In this document: positions 1 to 11,040 of the stretch, piece after piece
How positions within the stretch are numbered: the first letter of the stretch is position 1
Layout: every line of letters starts with the position of its first letter
From: Rhodospirillales bacterium BBD 1991-14
Lineage (GTDB): Bacteria > Pseudomonadota > Alphaproteobacteria > Kiloniellales > Kiloniellaceae
Direction of reading: 5' to 3'
Assembly: GCA_001657395.1 (NCBI GenBank)
Contig: LYSY01000004.1
Location: forward strand, 62,001-126,000
Length of the DNA: 64,000 nucleotides
Made by a program: the position numbers and the translations under genes
The notes under the pieces: generated by a model
Told to the model about the DNA's origin: nothing
Database searches by the model: none
The model's input: only the letters and a program-made list of their open reading frames with translations

Positions 1-725
1 TCTTCACCCGGAACGGCGCCCGGTTGACAGTGACATCAGCCGGACAGCGGTTGGCCGGCCAGCTTGCCGATGCCTTCGCCCGGACATGGGCGGCGGTTGC
101 CGAGGCGACGCGCTCGGATCAGGTGGTGATCCTTTCGATGCTGCCGTCCGTTGCGACCCGCTGGTTCGCGCCGCGCCTCGGGCGCTTTATGGCGGCGCAC
201 CCGGAGATCGACCTGCGGATCACGGCCTCGCGCCATCTGGTGGATTTTGCCGCGGAGGGCATTGATGCCGCGATCCGCTACAGCCCGGCGCCCTCCCCCG
301 ATCTGGAGGCGACCAAACTCGCCGATGAGACGGTGCGGCCCGTCTGCACCCCTGACTACGCGCGCAAGCTCGGCCTGTCGAAGCCGGACGACCTTGGCCG
401 CGCGGTCCTGCTCCACGGCGACATTCCGGAAAACTGGGACGCCTGGTTTGCCGCGGCGGGCTGTGCGCAGGCCCCACAGCCGGGACCGCGACTGGGCGAT
501 GACGGCGCTATCCTCCAGGCCGTGCTGGACCATCAGGGCGTGGCGCTTGGCCGCTCCCTCCTCGTGGCCGACGATATTGCCAATGGCCGCCTGGTCACGC
601 TCTTCGAGACGTCGCTCGCAGCCAGCCATGCCTATTGGTTCGTGCGTCCCGACAGCAGCCCACCGACCAAGGCGACCTCAGCCGTGCAGGCATGGTTGCT
701 GCACGCGTTTGGGGAGGGCGGCTGA
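1..725 (+). CDS. LysR-family transcriptional regulator, 5'-truncated by the window edge
   Basis: The reading frame is open from the first bases. It encodes the end of a LysR winged helix (LFTRNGARLTVTSAGQRLA) and then a complete type 2 periplasmic-binding effector domain. The HTH start lies outside the window, so the internal TTG near position 24 is not the real start. The effector part resembles the GcvA/AmpR-like subgroup, with a 'DLRITASRHLVDFAAEGIDAAIRY' type of strand-helix order. It ends in TGA at 723-725, followed by about 145 bp without a gene before the convergent halogenase. The target genes are unknown because the promoter side is missing. Confidence 0.85.
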   Translation, partial: FTRNGARLTVTSAGQRLAGQLADAFARTWAAVAEATRSDQVVILSMLPSVATRWFAPRLGRFMAAHPEIDLRITASRHLVDFAAEGIDAAIRYSPAPSPDLEATKLADETVRPVCTPDYARKLGLSKPDDLGRAVLLHGDIPENWDAWFAAAGCAQAPQPGPRLGDDGAILQAVLDHQGVALGRSLLVADDIANGRLVTLFETSLAASHAYWFVRPDSSPPTKATSAVQAWLLHAFGEGG

Positions 726-871
726 TGTTTCTTCGAGCGGATCGCGGTTTGATGGCAGCGGCAAAGATGGGGCGCCAGGGCATCCCCCTGCACCTCTTAG
801 TCGGCCCGATCAAGGACCAGACCGGCAAGGAACGCATCGCCGCCGTCTTGATTTCTGACGGGCTCCGCAGG

Positions 872-2590
872 CTACTTGCGTCCTGCCGTCTTCTTCGCCT
901 TCGTGGTGATCACTGGGTTCAGCGGCGCGGCCTGGTCGGGGAGGGGGACGGTGGGCATCTGGAATTGGGCGCTGGGCAGTTTCGGTTTCGCCGGGAGCTT
1001 GGGGCCGGTTGCGGCTTTGCCTGACACCGCTCCGCCCTCGCCGCGGATGTTGGCGAGCAGGGTGCGGTGGTCGGGCAGGGCCTTGACCGCGGCGTCGATG
1101 GCGCGGCGGGTCTGCTTCACGTAGTCGCGCCAGGGGGCGGGGCGCAGCACCACGCCGCCGTCGCGCGGCGGGGCGGCGTAGCCGGTCTCGTAGACCTGCT
1201 TGCCCAGCATCACCGCGTGATAGACGCGGTAGGAGAACAGCGAGGAGAACGCGAGGTCGTAGCGCGTCGGGACGGCGTGCTTCCAGAGCGCCAGGTTGGC
1301 GGCCAGGGAGTCCGGCACCTCGAGCGCTTCGCGGGCGTCGATCCAGTAGGGACTGTCCGTGCGGTTGCCCAGCGCATAGTGCAGGCAGATGAAGTCCCGC
1401 ACCTCGTCGTAAAGCTGCGTCGCGATGGTGTTGTAGCGCTCGCGCGGAGGCGCGGCGAAGTCCTTGTCCGGGAAGTAGGCGAGCAGCCAGCGCGCGCTCA
1501 TCTCGATCATGTAGATGGCGGTCGACTCCAGCGGCTCGATGAAGCCCGAGGACAGGCCTATCGCGACACAGTTCTTCACCCAGGGCCGGCGCGTGCGCCC
1601 GACCCGCATGGGGATGAAGCGCGGCACCGCGTCCTTGGCCGCCGCGCCCAGTTGCGGGGCCAGATGGTTGAGCAGTTCGGCGCCCGCTTCGTCGTCGCTG
1701 CGGTGGGCGCTGGAGAAGACGTAGCCGGTGCCGACCCGGCTGTAGAGCGGCACGCGCCAGGCCCAGCCGGCGCCCAGCGCCGTCGAGCGGGTCAGCGGCT
1801 CGATCCTCTGCGGGTCCGGATGGGGGATCTGCACCGCCGCCGCGCGGTCGTTGGCGAGATACCGGGAATAGTCGACGAAGGGCTCGCCCAGTGCCTTGTT
1901 GATGAGGAAGCCGCGAAAGCCGGTGCAGTCGATCACCAGCTCCACCGGGTGGGCGCCGCGCTCCTTTAGGGTGAGGGCGGTGATGAAGCCGCGCTCGTCG
2001 GTCTCGATGTCCTCCACGTCGTCGCGGATGTGCTCCACACCGCGCGCCACGCAGACCTCGCTCAGCAGTTCGGCGAAGCGCCCGGCGTCCAAGTGATAGG
2101 CGAAGCCGGCGCCCTGGGTGAAGGGCTTGGCGTCCAGCGGGCGCGGCCCCTTGAGGGCCAGGCCCAGGTCCAGCGCCGGGGAGACGACGCGGGAGAAGTC
2201 GTGACCGCCGGCGCCGTACTTCAGGAAGTAGTGGGCGGCATCGACGCCGCCGATCACCGGCGCCTCGTTGAAGGAGTTGATGTAGGCGATGCGCTTGCCG
2301 TTTTTATCGACGTTCCAGTTGTCGAACAGCACACCCAGCTTGAAGGAGGCGTTGCAGTGCTTGAAGAAGTCCCGTTCCGGGATGCCCATCTGCTGAAGCA
2401 GCCGCGGCATGGCCGGCACCGTCGCCTCGCCGACGCCGACGGTGGAGACGTTGGGCGACTCGATCAGCGTGACCTTCCGCGCTCCACCCTCTTTTGCCTG
2501 GGTCCTGAAGGCCGTGGTCAGAATCAGCGCCGTCAACCAGCCGGCCGTGCCGCCACCCACGATGGTGACGGCGGTAATCCGCTCGCCCAT
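872..2590 (-). CDS. Flavin-dependent tryptophan-halogenase family protein
   Basis: 572 residues. The FAD-binding GGGTAG motif is at residues 12-17. The family catalytic lysine is in 'ASFKLG' (K84). The diagnostic W-x-W motif is in 'GWAWRVPL' (W276, W278). The 'FIEPLEST' segment carries the conserved Glu (about E355) near the active site. Members use FADH2 and O2 to form HOCl or HOBr, which is passed to the Lys to halogenate an electron-rich aromatic; an external flavin reductase supplies FADH2. No NRPS or PKS gene is adjacent, so this resembles the free-standing environmental halogenases whose substrates are mostly unknown. The last 45 residues form a Pro/Lys-rich tail beyond the usual domain. 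It is transcribed divergently from the SDR at 2872, with a 281-bp gap. Confidence 0.9.
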   Translation of the reverse strand: MGERITAVTIVGGGTAGWLTALILTTAFRTQAKEGGARKVTLIESPNVSTVGVGEATVPAMPRLLQQMGIPERDFFKHCNASFKLGVLFDNWNVDKNGKRIAYINSFNEAPVIGGVDAAHYFLKYGAGGHDFSRVVSPALDLGLALKGPRPLDAKPFTQGAGFAYHLDAGRFAELLSEVCVARGVEHIRDDVEDIETDERGFITALTLKERGAHPVELVIDCTGFRGFLINKALGEPFVDYSRYLANDRAAAVQIPHPDPQRIEPLTRSTALGAGWAWRVPLYSRVGTGYVFSSAHRSDDEAGAELLNHLAPQLGAAAKDAVPRFIPMRVGRTRRPWVKNCVAIGLSSGFIEPLESTAIYMIEMSARWLLAYFPDKDFAAPPRERYNTIATQLYDEVRDFICLHYALGNRTDSPYWIDAREALEVPDSLAANLALWKHAVPTRYDLAFSSLFSYRVYHAVMLGKQVYETGYAAPPRDGGVVLRPAPWRDYVKQTRRAIDAAVKALPDHRTLLANIRGEGGAVSGKAATGPKLPAKPKLPSAQFQMPTVPLPDQAAPLNPVITTKAKKTAGRK

Positions 2591-2871
2591 GCTGTCTTTC
2601 CCCCTCCGGACAGGCTCTTCTACGGTGCGTGCCCTGATACTCGCTTGGCCGAACCGTGATGCCTTCCTGGCCAGCCCCTCCTAGCCAAAACGTCCGGCTG
2701 TCAGCTTGCGCCTGTGGCAAACCTGGGTCAATGGGCGAGCCGCGATGGCCGGCGGTTCTTTCGGGGGATGGCCGGTCGAGGGGTGCTTTGGCTTTGAGGC
2801 AGCGCGGTTTTTTGCCAGACTTGGGATCGGACTTGGTTCATTCCGTCCGCAGCAGCAGGGGAGCGCGTGCG

Positions 2872-3696
2872 ATGACTGCAGGATTTCTTCAACCCGGCCG
2901 TGTCGCGGTGGTGACCGGCGCGGCCTCCGGCATCGGCCTGGCGGCCTGCAAAGGCTTCGCCGAGATGGGCCTGAAGACCGTGCTGGCCGACGTCGAGGCG
3001 GCGGCCTTGGAGAGCGCGGCGGCCGCGGTGGCGGCGCTGGCCGCGGGCGGCGCGGAGGATGTTCTGGCGGTTCCCACCGACGTCGCCTCCGAAGACGCCA
3101 TCGCCGCCCTGGCGGAGGCGACCTATCAGCGCTTCGGGCGCTGCGATCTCCTGATGAACAATGCCGCGCTGCGAGTCTCCGGCGGGGCGAGCGAGGACCT
3201 GGGCGACTGGCGGCAGACCATGGCGGTGAACTTCTGGGCCGCGGTGGTGGCCGAGCGCGCCTTCCTGCCGCGCATGATGGCGCAGGGGGAGCCGGCGGCC
3301 ATCGTCAACACCGGCTCCAAGCAGGGCATCACCAACCCGCCGGGCAACACCATCTACAACGTCACCAAGTCGGCGCTGAAGACCTACACAGAGCAGTTGC
3401 AGCATCGCCTGCGCAACACCGAGGGCTGCCGGGTCTCTGCCCACCTGCTGGTGCCGGGCTGGACCACCACGGGTAAGCGCGAGCACAAGCCCGGCGCCTG
3501 GCTGCCCGCCCAGGTGATCGAGGTGATGCTGGAGGCGCTGGAGCGCGGCGACTTCTACATCATCTGCCCGGATGACGAGGTGACGGCGGAGATGGACCAC
3601 AAGCGCATGCTCTGGGCCGCCGGCGACATCATCGAAAACCGCCCGCCGCTGTCGCGCTGGGACAAGGACTGGGCCGACAAGTTCGACCAGGGCTGA
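2872..3696 (+). CDS. SDR-family NAD(P)-dependent oxidoreductase
   Basis: 274 residues from the ATG at 2872; longer upstream frames lack a ribosome site. It is a classical short-chain dehydrogenase: TGAASGIG nucleotide loop near the N-terminus, NNAA motif, catalytic Ser in 'NTGSKQG' and YNVTK Tyr/Lys pair. The C-terminal part lacks the usual 'GG' ending and instead has a longer tail (residues about 230-274). The isochorismatase-fold gene starts 11 bp after its stop, so the two are probably co-transcribed. The substrate cannot be told from sequence. Confidence 0.88.
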   Translation: MTAGFLQPGRVAVVTGAASGIGLAACKGFAEMGLKTVLADVEAAALESAAAAVAALAAGGAEDVLAVPTDVASEDAIAALAEATYQRFGRCDLLMNNAALRVSGGASEDLGDWRQTMAVNFWAAVVAERAFLPRMMAQGEPAAIVNTGSKQGITNPPGNTIYNVTKSALKTYTEQLQHRLRNTEGCRVSAHLLVPGWTTTGKREHKPGAWLPAQVIEVMLEALERGDFYIICPDDEVTAEMDHKRMLWAAGDIIENRPPLSRWDKDWADKFDQG

Positions 3697-3706
3697 CACC
3701 GGATCC

Positions 3707-4384
3707 ATGTCCCCCACACCCATGTTCGAGACCCAACCGCTGACCCGCGACCTTCCTCTCGACCCGCTGCAGACGGCCTTGCTGGTCGTCGACATGCAGA
3801 ACTTCTGCGTGCGGCCCGACGGCGGCGAGATGGCGCTGCTGTCCCCTGAGACGGACGAGATCGACTACGGCGCCTACTTCCGGCGCCTGGAGGAGACCAC
3901 GGTCCCCAACATCCAGCGGCTGCAGGCGGCCTGCCGCGCTGCGGGCGCGGAGGTGCTCTACACCACCATCGAAAGCCTCACTCTCGACGGGCGCGACCGC
4001 AGCCTCGACTACAAGATCAGCGGCTTCAACATCCCCAAGGGCGCTTGGGAGGGGCGGGTGGTGGACGACCTGGCGCCCGGCGACGACGAGATCGTGCTGC
4101 CGAAGACCTCCTCGTCGGTCTTCATCTCGACCAACATCGACTACCTGCTGCGCAACCTTGGCGTCCGCCAGCTTGTCATCTGCGGCATCCGGACCGATCA
4201 CTGTGTCCAGAGCGCGGTGCGTGATGCCTGCGACCTCGGCTACCTCGTGACACTCGTGAGCGACGCCTGCACCTCTTTCGACGAGGGCGTCCACCGGACC
4301 GCGCTGCAGACGCTGCAGGGCTACTGCCGGCTGGCGGTGACAGACACCCTCCTCGCTGAACTCTCGGCCGGGGCGTCTTCCTAG
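3707..4384 (+). CDS. Isochorismatase-family cysteine hydrolase
   Basis: 225 residues. The catalytic triad of the family is complete: Asp29 in 'LLVVDMQNF', Lys133 in 'VLPKTSSS' and Cys166 in 'GIRTDHCVQSAVRD'. A cis-peptide-type segment precedes the Cys. Family members include N-carbamoylsarcosine amidase, nicotinamidase, ureidoacrylate and biuret hydrolases. The sequence does not decide between them, although an amidohydrolase of a small N-acyl or carbamoyl compound is most likely. It follows the SDR gene closely. A second ATG at 3722 is an alternative start. The end of the gene carries a short direct repeat over the stop codon. Confidence 0.88.
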   Translation: MSPTPMFETQPLTRDLPLDPLQTALLVVDMQNFCVRPDGGEMALLSPETDEIDYGAYFRRLEETTVPNIQRLQAACRAAGAEVLYTTIESLTLDGRDRSLDYKISGFNIPKGAWEGRVVDDLAPGDDEIVLPKTSSSVFISTNIDYLLRNLGVRQLVICGIRTDHCVQSAVRDACDLGYLVTLVSDACTSFDEGVHRTALQTLQGYCRLAVTDTLLAELSAGASS

Positions 4385-6565
<2,181 letters not shown>

Positions 6566-6570
6566 CCGCC

Positions 6571-7599
6571 ATGGCGGAAAGGCAAGAGATCACGGTGGTC
6601 GGGGGCGGCGTTGCCGGCCTCTGCGCCGCCGTGGCGCTGCGCGAGCGCGGCTATCCGGTGACGGTGGTCGAGCGCGGGCTCGGCCCGGGACGCCAGTCCT
6701 GTTCCTGGTATGCCGGCGGCATGCTGGCGCCCTGGTGCGAGGGCGAGACGGCGGAGGAACCGGTCGTGCGCCTGGGGCAGGAGGCGATCGGCTGGTGGGA
6801 TGAAAGGGTACCGGGGGTGGAGCGGCGCGGCTCCCTGGTGCTGGCCGCGGCCCGCGACGGTCCCGAGTTGGACCGTTTCGCCCGGCGCACAGGCACTCAG
6901 CCCGGCGTGCATCACCTGCTGAACGACGGCGGCATCGCCGCCCTGGAGCCGGCGCTGGCCGGGCGCTTCGCGCGCGCGCTCTATTTTCCGCAGGAAGCGC
7001 ATCTCGATCCGCGCGCCGCTCTGGCCGCGCTCAGCCGCCGCTTCTGCGGCCTGGGCGGGATCATCCGCTACCGGACGGAAGCGCAACACCTCCGCCGAGG
7101 CCTGGTCGTCGACGCCCGCGGCTTCGCGGCCCGCGATGCGCTGGCGGACCTGCGCGGTGTGCGGGGCGAGATGCTGATGATCCGCGCGCGCGACGTTCGG
7201 ATCACCCGGCCGCTGCGCCTCCTGCACCCGCGCCATCCGCTCTATCTCGTGCCTCGCGGGGAAGGGCTCTACATGCTGGGCGCCACCCAGATCGAGTCGG
7301 AGGATCGCGGCGGCGTCACCGCGCGCGGCGTGGTCGATCTGCTGAACGCCGCCTATGTCCTTCATCCCGCCTTTGCCGAGGCGGAGATCGTCGAGACCGG
7401 CGCCGATCTGCGCCCGGCCTTTCCCGACAACCTGCCGCGTCTTCGCCGGCGCGGCCGCCGGCTCTACGTGAACGGGCTGTTCCGGCACGGCTTTCTGCTG
7501 GCCCCGGCCTGCGCGCGCATGCTGGCGGAGGTTGTCGCCGATCCAAGCTTCATACCGGAGATCATGGATGAAGATCATCGTGAACGGTCGCCCGCGTGA
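6571..7599 (+). CDS. thiO: Glycine oxidase ThiO (FAD-dependent)
   Basis: 342 residues from the ATG at 6571. The N-terminal Rossmann motif (VVGGGVAGL, residues 9-17) and the DAO fold identify a D-amino-acid/glycine oxidase-type flavoenzyme. In thiamin synthesis ThiO oxidises glycine to dehydroglycine, the glycine-derived part of the thiazole, replacing the radical enzyme ThiH. The C-terminal 'NGLFRHGFLLAPACARMLAEVV' segment, with its conserved Arg, is typical of ThiO. The gene overlaps the start of thiS by 32 bp. Position in the operon supports the assignment over other DAO family members. Confidence 0.93.
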   Translation: MAERQEITVVGGGVAGLCAAVALRERGYPVTVVERGLGPGRQSCSWYAGGMLAPWCEGETAEEPVVRLGQEAIGWWDERVPGVERRGSLVLAAARDGPELDRFARRTGTQPGVHHLLNDGGIAALEPALAGRFARALYFPQEAHLDPRAALAALSRRFCGLGGIIRYRTEAQHLRRGLVVDARGFAARDALADLRGVRGEMLMIRARDVRITRPLRLLHPRHPLYLVPRGEGLYMLGATQIESEDRGGVTARGVVDLLNAAYVLHPAFAEAEIVETGADLRPAFPDNLPRLRRRGRRLYVNGLFRHGFLLAPACARMLAEVVADPSFIPEIMDEDHRERSPA

Positions 7600-7765
7600 G
7601 GTGACCAGCGCTTCGCTGGAGGCCTTGCTGGGCGAACTCAGCTTCAGGAACAAGAGCGTCGCCACGGCAGTCAACGGCGCCTTCGTGCCGCGCGACGCTC
7701 GGGCTGCCGTCGTGCTGCGGGAAGGGGATAGCCTGGAAGTGCTCGTCCCCATGCAGGGAGGGTGA
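7568..7765 (+). CDS. thiS: Sulfur-carrier protein ThiS
   Basis: 65 residues starting [12 protein letters not shown] and ending in the diagnostic Gly-Gly needed for thiocarboxylate formation. The start at 7568 is set by GGAG at 7556-7559 and by the usual ThiS N-terminus; it lies inside the end of thiO in another frame. ThiS-COSH donates sulfur to the thiazole made by ThiG. The adenylating enzyme ThiF is not in this window, so it must be encoded elsewhere or replaced by MoeB. Confidence 0.95.
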   Translation: MKIIVNGRPREVTSASLEALLGELSFRNKSVATAVNGAFVPRDARAAVVLREGDSLEVLVPMQGG

Positions 7766-7770
7766 AGGCG

Positions 7771-8541
7771 ATGCACCTCTATGGCGTCGATCTCACCGCG
7801 CGTCTGCTGCTGGGCACGGCACAGTACCCGTCGCCGGCCATCCTCGCGGAGGCGGTGCGCGCCTCGGAAACGCAGGTCGTCACCGTCTCCTTGCGCCGGG
7901 AGGCCGCCGGTGCGCGGGAGGGCGAGGCCTTCTGGTCGCTGATCCGCTCCCTCGGCGTCCGCGTGCTGCCCAACACCGCCGGCTGCCACAGCGTGGCCGA
8001 GGCGGTGACCACCGCGCAGATGGCGCGGGAGGTCTTCGGGACTCCCTGGATCAAGCTCGAGGTCATCGGCGAGAACGATACGCTCTGCCCGGATGTTTTC
8101 GGCCTGGTGGAAGCGGCGCGCATTCTGACGGAGGAGGGCTTTGCCGTCTTCCCCTACACCACCGAGGATCTGGTGGTCGCGGAGCGTCTGCTGGCCGCCG
8201 GCTGCCGGGTGCTCATGCCCTGGGGGGCGCCGATCGGCACCGGGCGCGGGCTCAACAATCCTTACGGCCTGCGCAGCCTGCGCGCCCACTTTCCCGACGT
8301 GCCCCTGATCGTCGACGCCGGGCTCGGCCTGCCGTCCCAGGCGGCGCGTGCGATGGAACTGGGCTACGACGCCGTGCTGCTGAACACTGCCGTCGCCAGG
8401 GCCGGCGATCCCGTCGCGATGGCGCGGGCCTTCGGCCAGGCGGTTGCGGCGGGGCGCCAGGCCTTTGAGGCCGATCCCATGGAGCCGCGCGACATGGCCG
8501 CGCCCTCCACCCCGGTGCTTGGAAAGGCGGTGCTGGGATGA
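7771..8541 (+). CDS. thiG: Thiazole synthase ThiG
   Basis: 256 residues from the ATG at 7771, which has GGAGG a few bases upstream; the GTG at 7762 overlapping the thiS stop is the alternative. ThiG builds the thiazole phosphate from DXP, dehydroglycine and ThiS-thiocarboxylate. The Schiff-base lysine is K95 in 'WIKLEVIG'. Phosphate-binding segments '[12 protein letters not shown]' and '[18 protein letters not shown]' are present. The stop overlaps the thiE start as ATGA, so translation is probably coupled. Confidence 0.96.
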   Translation: MHLYGVDLTARLLLGTAQYPSPAILAEAVRASETQVVTVSLRREAAGAREGEAFWSLIRSLGVRVLPNTAGCHSVAEAVTTAQMAREVFGTPWIKLEVIGENDTLCPDVFGLVEAARILTEEGFAVFPYTTEDLVVAERLLAAGCRVLMPWGAPIGTGRGLNNPYGLRSLRAHFPDVPLIVDAGLGLPSQAARAMELGYDAVLLNTAVARAGDPVAMARAFGQAVAAGRQAFEADPMEPRDMAAPSTPVLGKAVLG

Positions 8542-9149
8542 CCGTTGCCCTCGACCGCTTCTACCTGATCGTCGACAGCGCGGCCTGGATCCAGCGCCTC
8601 GTTCCCCTGGGCGTGAAGCTGGTGCAGTTGCGCATCAAGGACCGGCCGGAGACTGTTCTGCGCCACGAGGTCTCCGCGGCCCAGGCCGTCTGCCGGCGTC
8701 ATGCTTGCCAGCTTGTGGTCAACGATCACTGGCAGGTCGCCATCGACACCGGCTGCGACTTCGTTCACCTTGGCCAGGGCGACCTGGCGAATGCGGATGT
8801 GGCGGCGATCCGCCGCGCCGGCCTGCGCCTGGGCGTCTCCACCCACGATCATGCCGAGCTCTACCGCGCCTTGCTGCACGACCCGGACTACGTGGCTCTG
8901 GGCCCCGTCTATCCGACCATCCTGAAGAAGATGCCCTGGGCGCCCCAGGGCCTGGAGCGGATCGGGGAGTGGAAGGAGATGATCGGCGCAAGGCCGCTGG
9001 TCGCCATCGGCGGGCTGAACCCGGAGCGCCTGCCGGGGGTCTTCGACGCCGGCGCCGACTCTGCCGCAGTCGTCACCGACATCACCCTCAATCCGGACCC
9101 GGAAGCGCGCACCGCCGAATGGCTCGCGGCGACCCGCGTGCCCGCCTAG
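8538..9149 (+). CDS. thiE: Thiamine-phosphate synthase ThiE
   Basis: 203 residues, (beta/alpha)8 fold. Characteristic segments are 'VQLRIKD' (pyrimidine site), '[24 protein letters not shown]', '[10 protein letters not shown]', '[19 protein letters not shown]' and 'VAIGGLNPE'. It condenses HMP-PP with thiazole phosphate to give thiamin phosphate. TenI is a close relative, but the preserved VHLGQ and 'PTxxKK' segments and the operon position favour ThiE. It starts in a 4-bp overlap with thiG; thiD begins 3 bp after its stop. Confidence 0.9.
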   Translation: MTVALDRFYLIVDSAAWIQRLVPLGVKLVQLRIKDRPETVLRHEVSAAQAVCRRHACQLVVNDHWQVAIDTGCDFVHLGQGDLANADVAAIRRAGLRLGVSTHDHAELYRALLHDPDYVALGPVYPTILKKMPWAPQGLERIGEWKEMIGARPLVAIGGLNPERLPGVFDAGADSAAVVTDITLNPDPEARTAEWLAATRVPA

Positions 9150-9152
9150 GTC

Positions 9153-9908
9153 ATGACGCGGCCCGTCATCGTCATTGCCGGCAGCGATTCCAGCGGCGGC
9201 GCCGGCCTCGCGCGCGACGTCGCAACCATCACTGCGCTCGGCGGGTCGGTCCGTCCGGTGGTCACGGCGGTGACCGCGCAGACCGACGGCCGCGTGACGG
9301 CGGTTGAGCGCATGCCGGCGACCCTGGTCGCGGCTCAGCTTGAGGCTGCGCTGGAGACGGGTTTGGTCGCGGGGCCGGCGGGCGCGGTCAAGATCGGCAT
9401 GCTGGGCGGGGCGCAGGCGGTGGAGGCCGTCGCTGCCGTGCTTGCCGCCTGGCCGCGGCTTCCCGTGGTGTTGGACCCAGTGCTGGCGTCGTCCTCCGGC
9501 GTCGAACTCCTGGACCCTGAAGGCCGCGATGCCATGAAGCAGGAACTGTTACCGCTCGCCGAGATTCTGACTCCCAATCTGCCGGAGGCCGCGCAGCTCA
9601 CGGGTCTTCCGGCGGCCTCCACGGCGGCGGAGATTGCGGCCCAGGCCCGGGCGCTCCAGGCACTCGGGCCGCGCGCGGTGCTGATGAAAGGCGGCCACGC
9701 CGAAGGGGCGGAGGCAGTGGACCGGTTGTTCGCCGCCGATGGGAGCCTCCGCTGTTTCGCCGCACCGCGCGCGCCGGTGAGCCTGCGCGGCACCGGCTGC
9801 ACGCTGGCCAGCGCCCTCGCCGCGGGCCTGGCCGCCGGCCAGGCGCCGGCGGCGGCCTGCAAAGCCGCGAAAGCCTTCGTTCAAGGACGCCTTGTTCAGG
9901 CAGGCTAG
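9153..9908 (+). CDS. thiD: Hydroxymethylpyrimidine/phosphomethylpyrimidine kinase ThiD
   Basis: 251 residues, ribokinase-like fold. The N-terminal 'IAGSDSSGGAG' and the C-terminal anion-hole motif 'LRGTGCTLASALAAGLA' are standard for ThiD, which phosphorylates HMP-P to HMP-PP for ThiE. It is the last gene of the operon. Its stop overlaps by 4 bp the stop of the convergent LysR gene. The protein is on the short side of the family but has both halves of the active site. Confidence 0.93.
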   Translation: MTRPVIVIAGSDSSGGAGLARDVATITALGGSVRPVVTAVTAQTDGRVTAVERMPATLVAAQLEAALETGLVAGPAGAVKIGMLGGAQAVEAVAAVLAAWPRLPVVLDPVLASSSGVELLDPEGRDAMKQELLPLAEILTPNLPEAAQLTGLPAASTAAEIAAQARALQALGPRAVLMKGGHAEGAEAVDRLFAADGSLRCFAAPRAPVSLRGTGCTLASALAAGLAAGQAPAAACKAAKAFVQGRLVQAG

Positions 9909-10882
9909 GCGCGGCGGGATCTCTTCTTTTTCACGGGCTTTGCTGCCCGCTGGACCAAGGCCTTCAGGCTCAGGCCGTCGAGCTCTGCCTTGATGGCAGC
10001 GGTGAAGCGCGGTGCGGCGAAATCGGCGAAGGCCTTCACCCGCGCGGGCAGCAGGCGGCGGTGGGGATAGAGAATGCTGAGGGCCACCGGGTCCGGCGGT
10101 TGGTCGAGCAGCACCGGCACCAGCCGCCCGCTGCGCAGATGCCGGGCCACCTCCCAAAGCGGTTTCAGCACGATGCCCCGGCCCTCCAAGGCCCAGTCGG
10201 TGAGGACGTCGCCGTCATCGGCATCGAAGCGGCCCTGGACCGACAGCGTGCGCGGGCCGCCGTCCGACTGCAGAGTCCAGCGGTATTGCTGGGAGCCGGC
10301 GAAACGCAGCAGCAGGCAGTTGTGATCGAGGAGGTCTTCCGGCGTCGCCGGCCCGCCGGCTTCGGAGAGGTAGGCCGGCGCCGCACAGAGCAGGCGCTCG
10401 CAGTCCACTACCTTGCGGGCGATCAGCGAGGAGTCGGAGAGGATCGCCATGCGCACGGCGACATCCACCGACTCCGTCAGCAGGTCGATGATGTGTTCCG
10501 AAAGCCGCAGTTGCAGGGTCACCTGCGGGTGGGCGGCCTGGAACTCCGGCACCAGGGGTGCAAGGATGCGGCGGGCAAAGCCGAGCGGCGCGGTAACGCG
10601 CAGCGTTCCCTGCGGCGCGCCGCCGGCCCCGGCGGCGACGTTCTCCGCCCGCTCCACCGCCGCCATCACGTCCTGGCAGGCCTGGTAGAACGCGAGGCCC
10701 TGTTCCGTGGGCTGCACCCGCCGCGTCGTGCGGTTCAGCAGGCGCACCCCGAGATGCGATTCCAGGGATTGAATCCGATGGCTGACGACGGCGGGTGAAA
10801 GACGCAGCTGCCGACCGGCCGCCGACATGGAGTCCTGCTCCACCACGCTCACGAAGACCCGGATATTCTCCAGCAGGGACAT
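9905..10882 (-). CDS. LysR-family transcriptional regulator
   Basis: 325 residues. N-terminal winged HTH 'AGRQLRLSPAVVSHRIQSLESHLGVRLLNRTTR' (about residues 17-50), then a substrate-binding effector domain (about 90-295). The C-terminus is basic (KPVKKKRSRRA). It is read divergently from puuD across a 158-bp gap that contains a TTGAAAG/CTTTCAA inverted repeat (10923-10949). Control of puuD-guaD is therefore a reasonable guess, not shown. Its 3' end overlaps thiD convergently. Confidence 0.9.
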   Translation of the reverse strand: MSLLENIRVFVSVVEQDSMSAAGRQLRLSPAVVSHRIQSLESHLGVRLLNRTTRRVQPTEQGLAFYQACQDVMAAVERAENVAAGAGGAPQGTLRVTAPLGFARRILAPLVPEFQAAHPQVTLQLRLSEHIIDLLTESVDVAVRMAILSDSSLIARKVVDCERLLCAAPAYLSEAGGPATPEDLLDHNCLLLRFAGSQQYRWTLQSDGGPRTLSVQGRFDADDGDVLTDWALEGRGIVLKPLWEVARHLRSGRLVPVLLDQPPDPVALSILYPHRRLLPARVKAFADFAAPRFTAAIKAELDGLSLKALVQRAAKPVKKKRSRRA

Positions 10883-10922
10883 GGCCGCCTCACACTTATG
10901 CGGCTATTTTATTCGGGATTTT

Positions 10923-10949
10923 TTGAAAGTGATAGGGCAAGCCTTTCAA
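10923..10949. promoter_or_regulatory. Inverted repeat between the LysR gene and puuD, possible operator
   Basis: TTGAAAG (10923-10929) and CTTTCAA (10943-10949) form a perfect 7-bp inverted repeat with a 13-bp spacer. A further TTGAAGG lies at 10954-10960. The surrounding DNA is AT-rich compared with the region, as expected for a divergent promoter. The spacing is not the classical T-N11-A, so assignment to the LysR protein is tentative. Confidence 0.35.
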
Positions 10950-11040
10950 TTCCTTGAAGGCCGCGGCTTCGCTAGCATGGGCCGGTGGAATCGGGCGGCT
11001 GAGTTCGCCGGCCGGAAACGGGACCTTGGGGGCAAATGGA

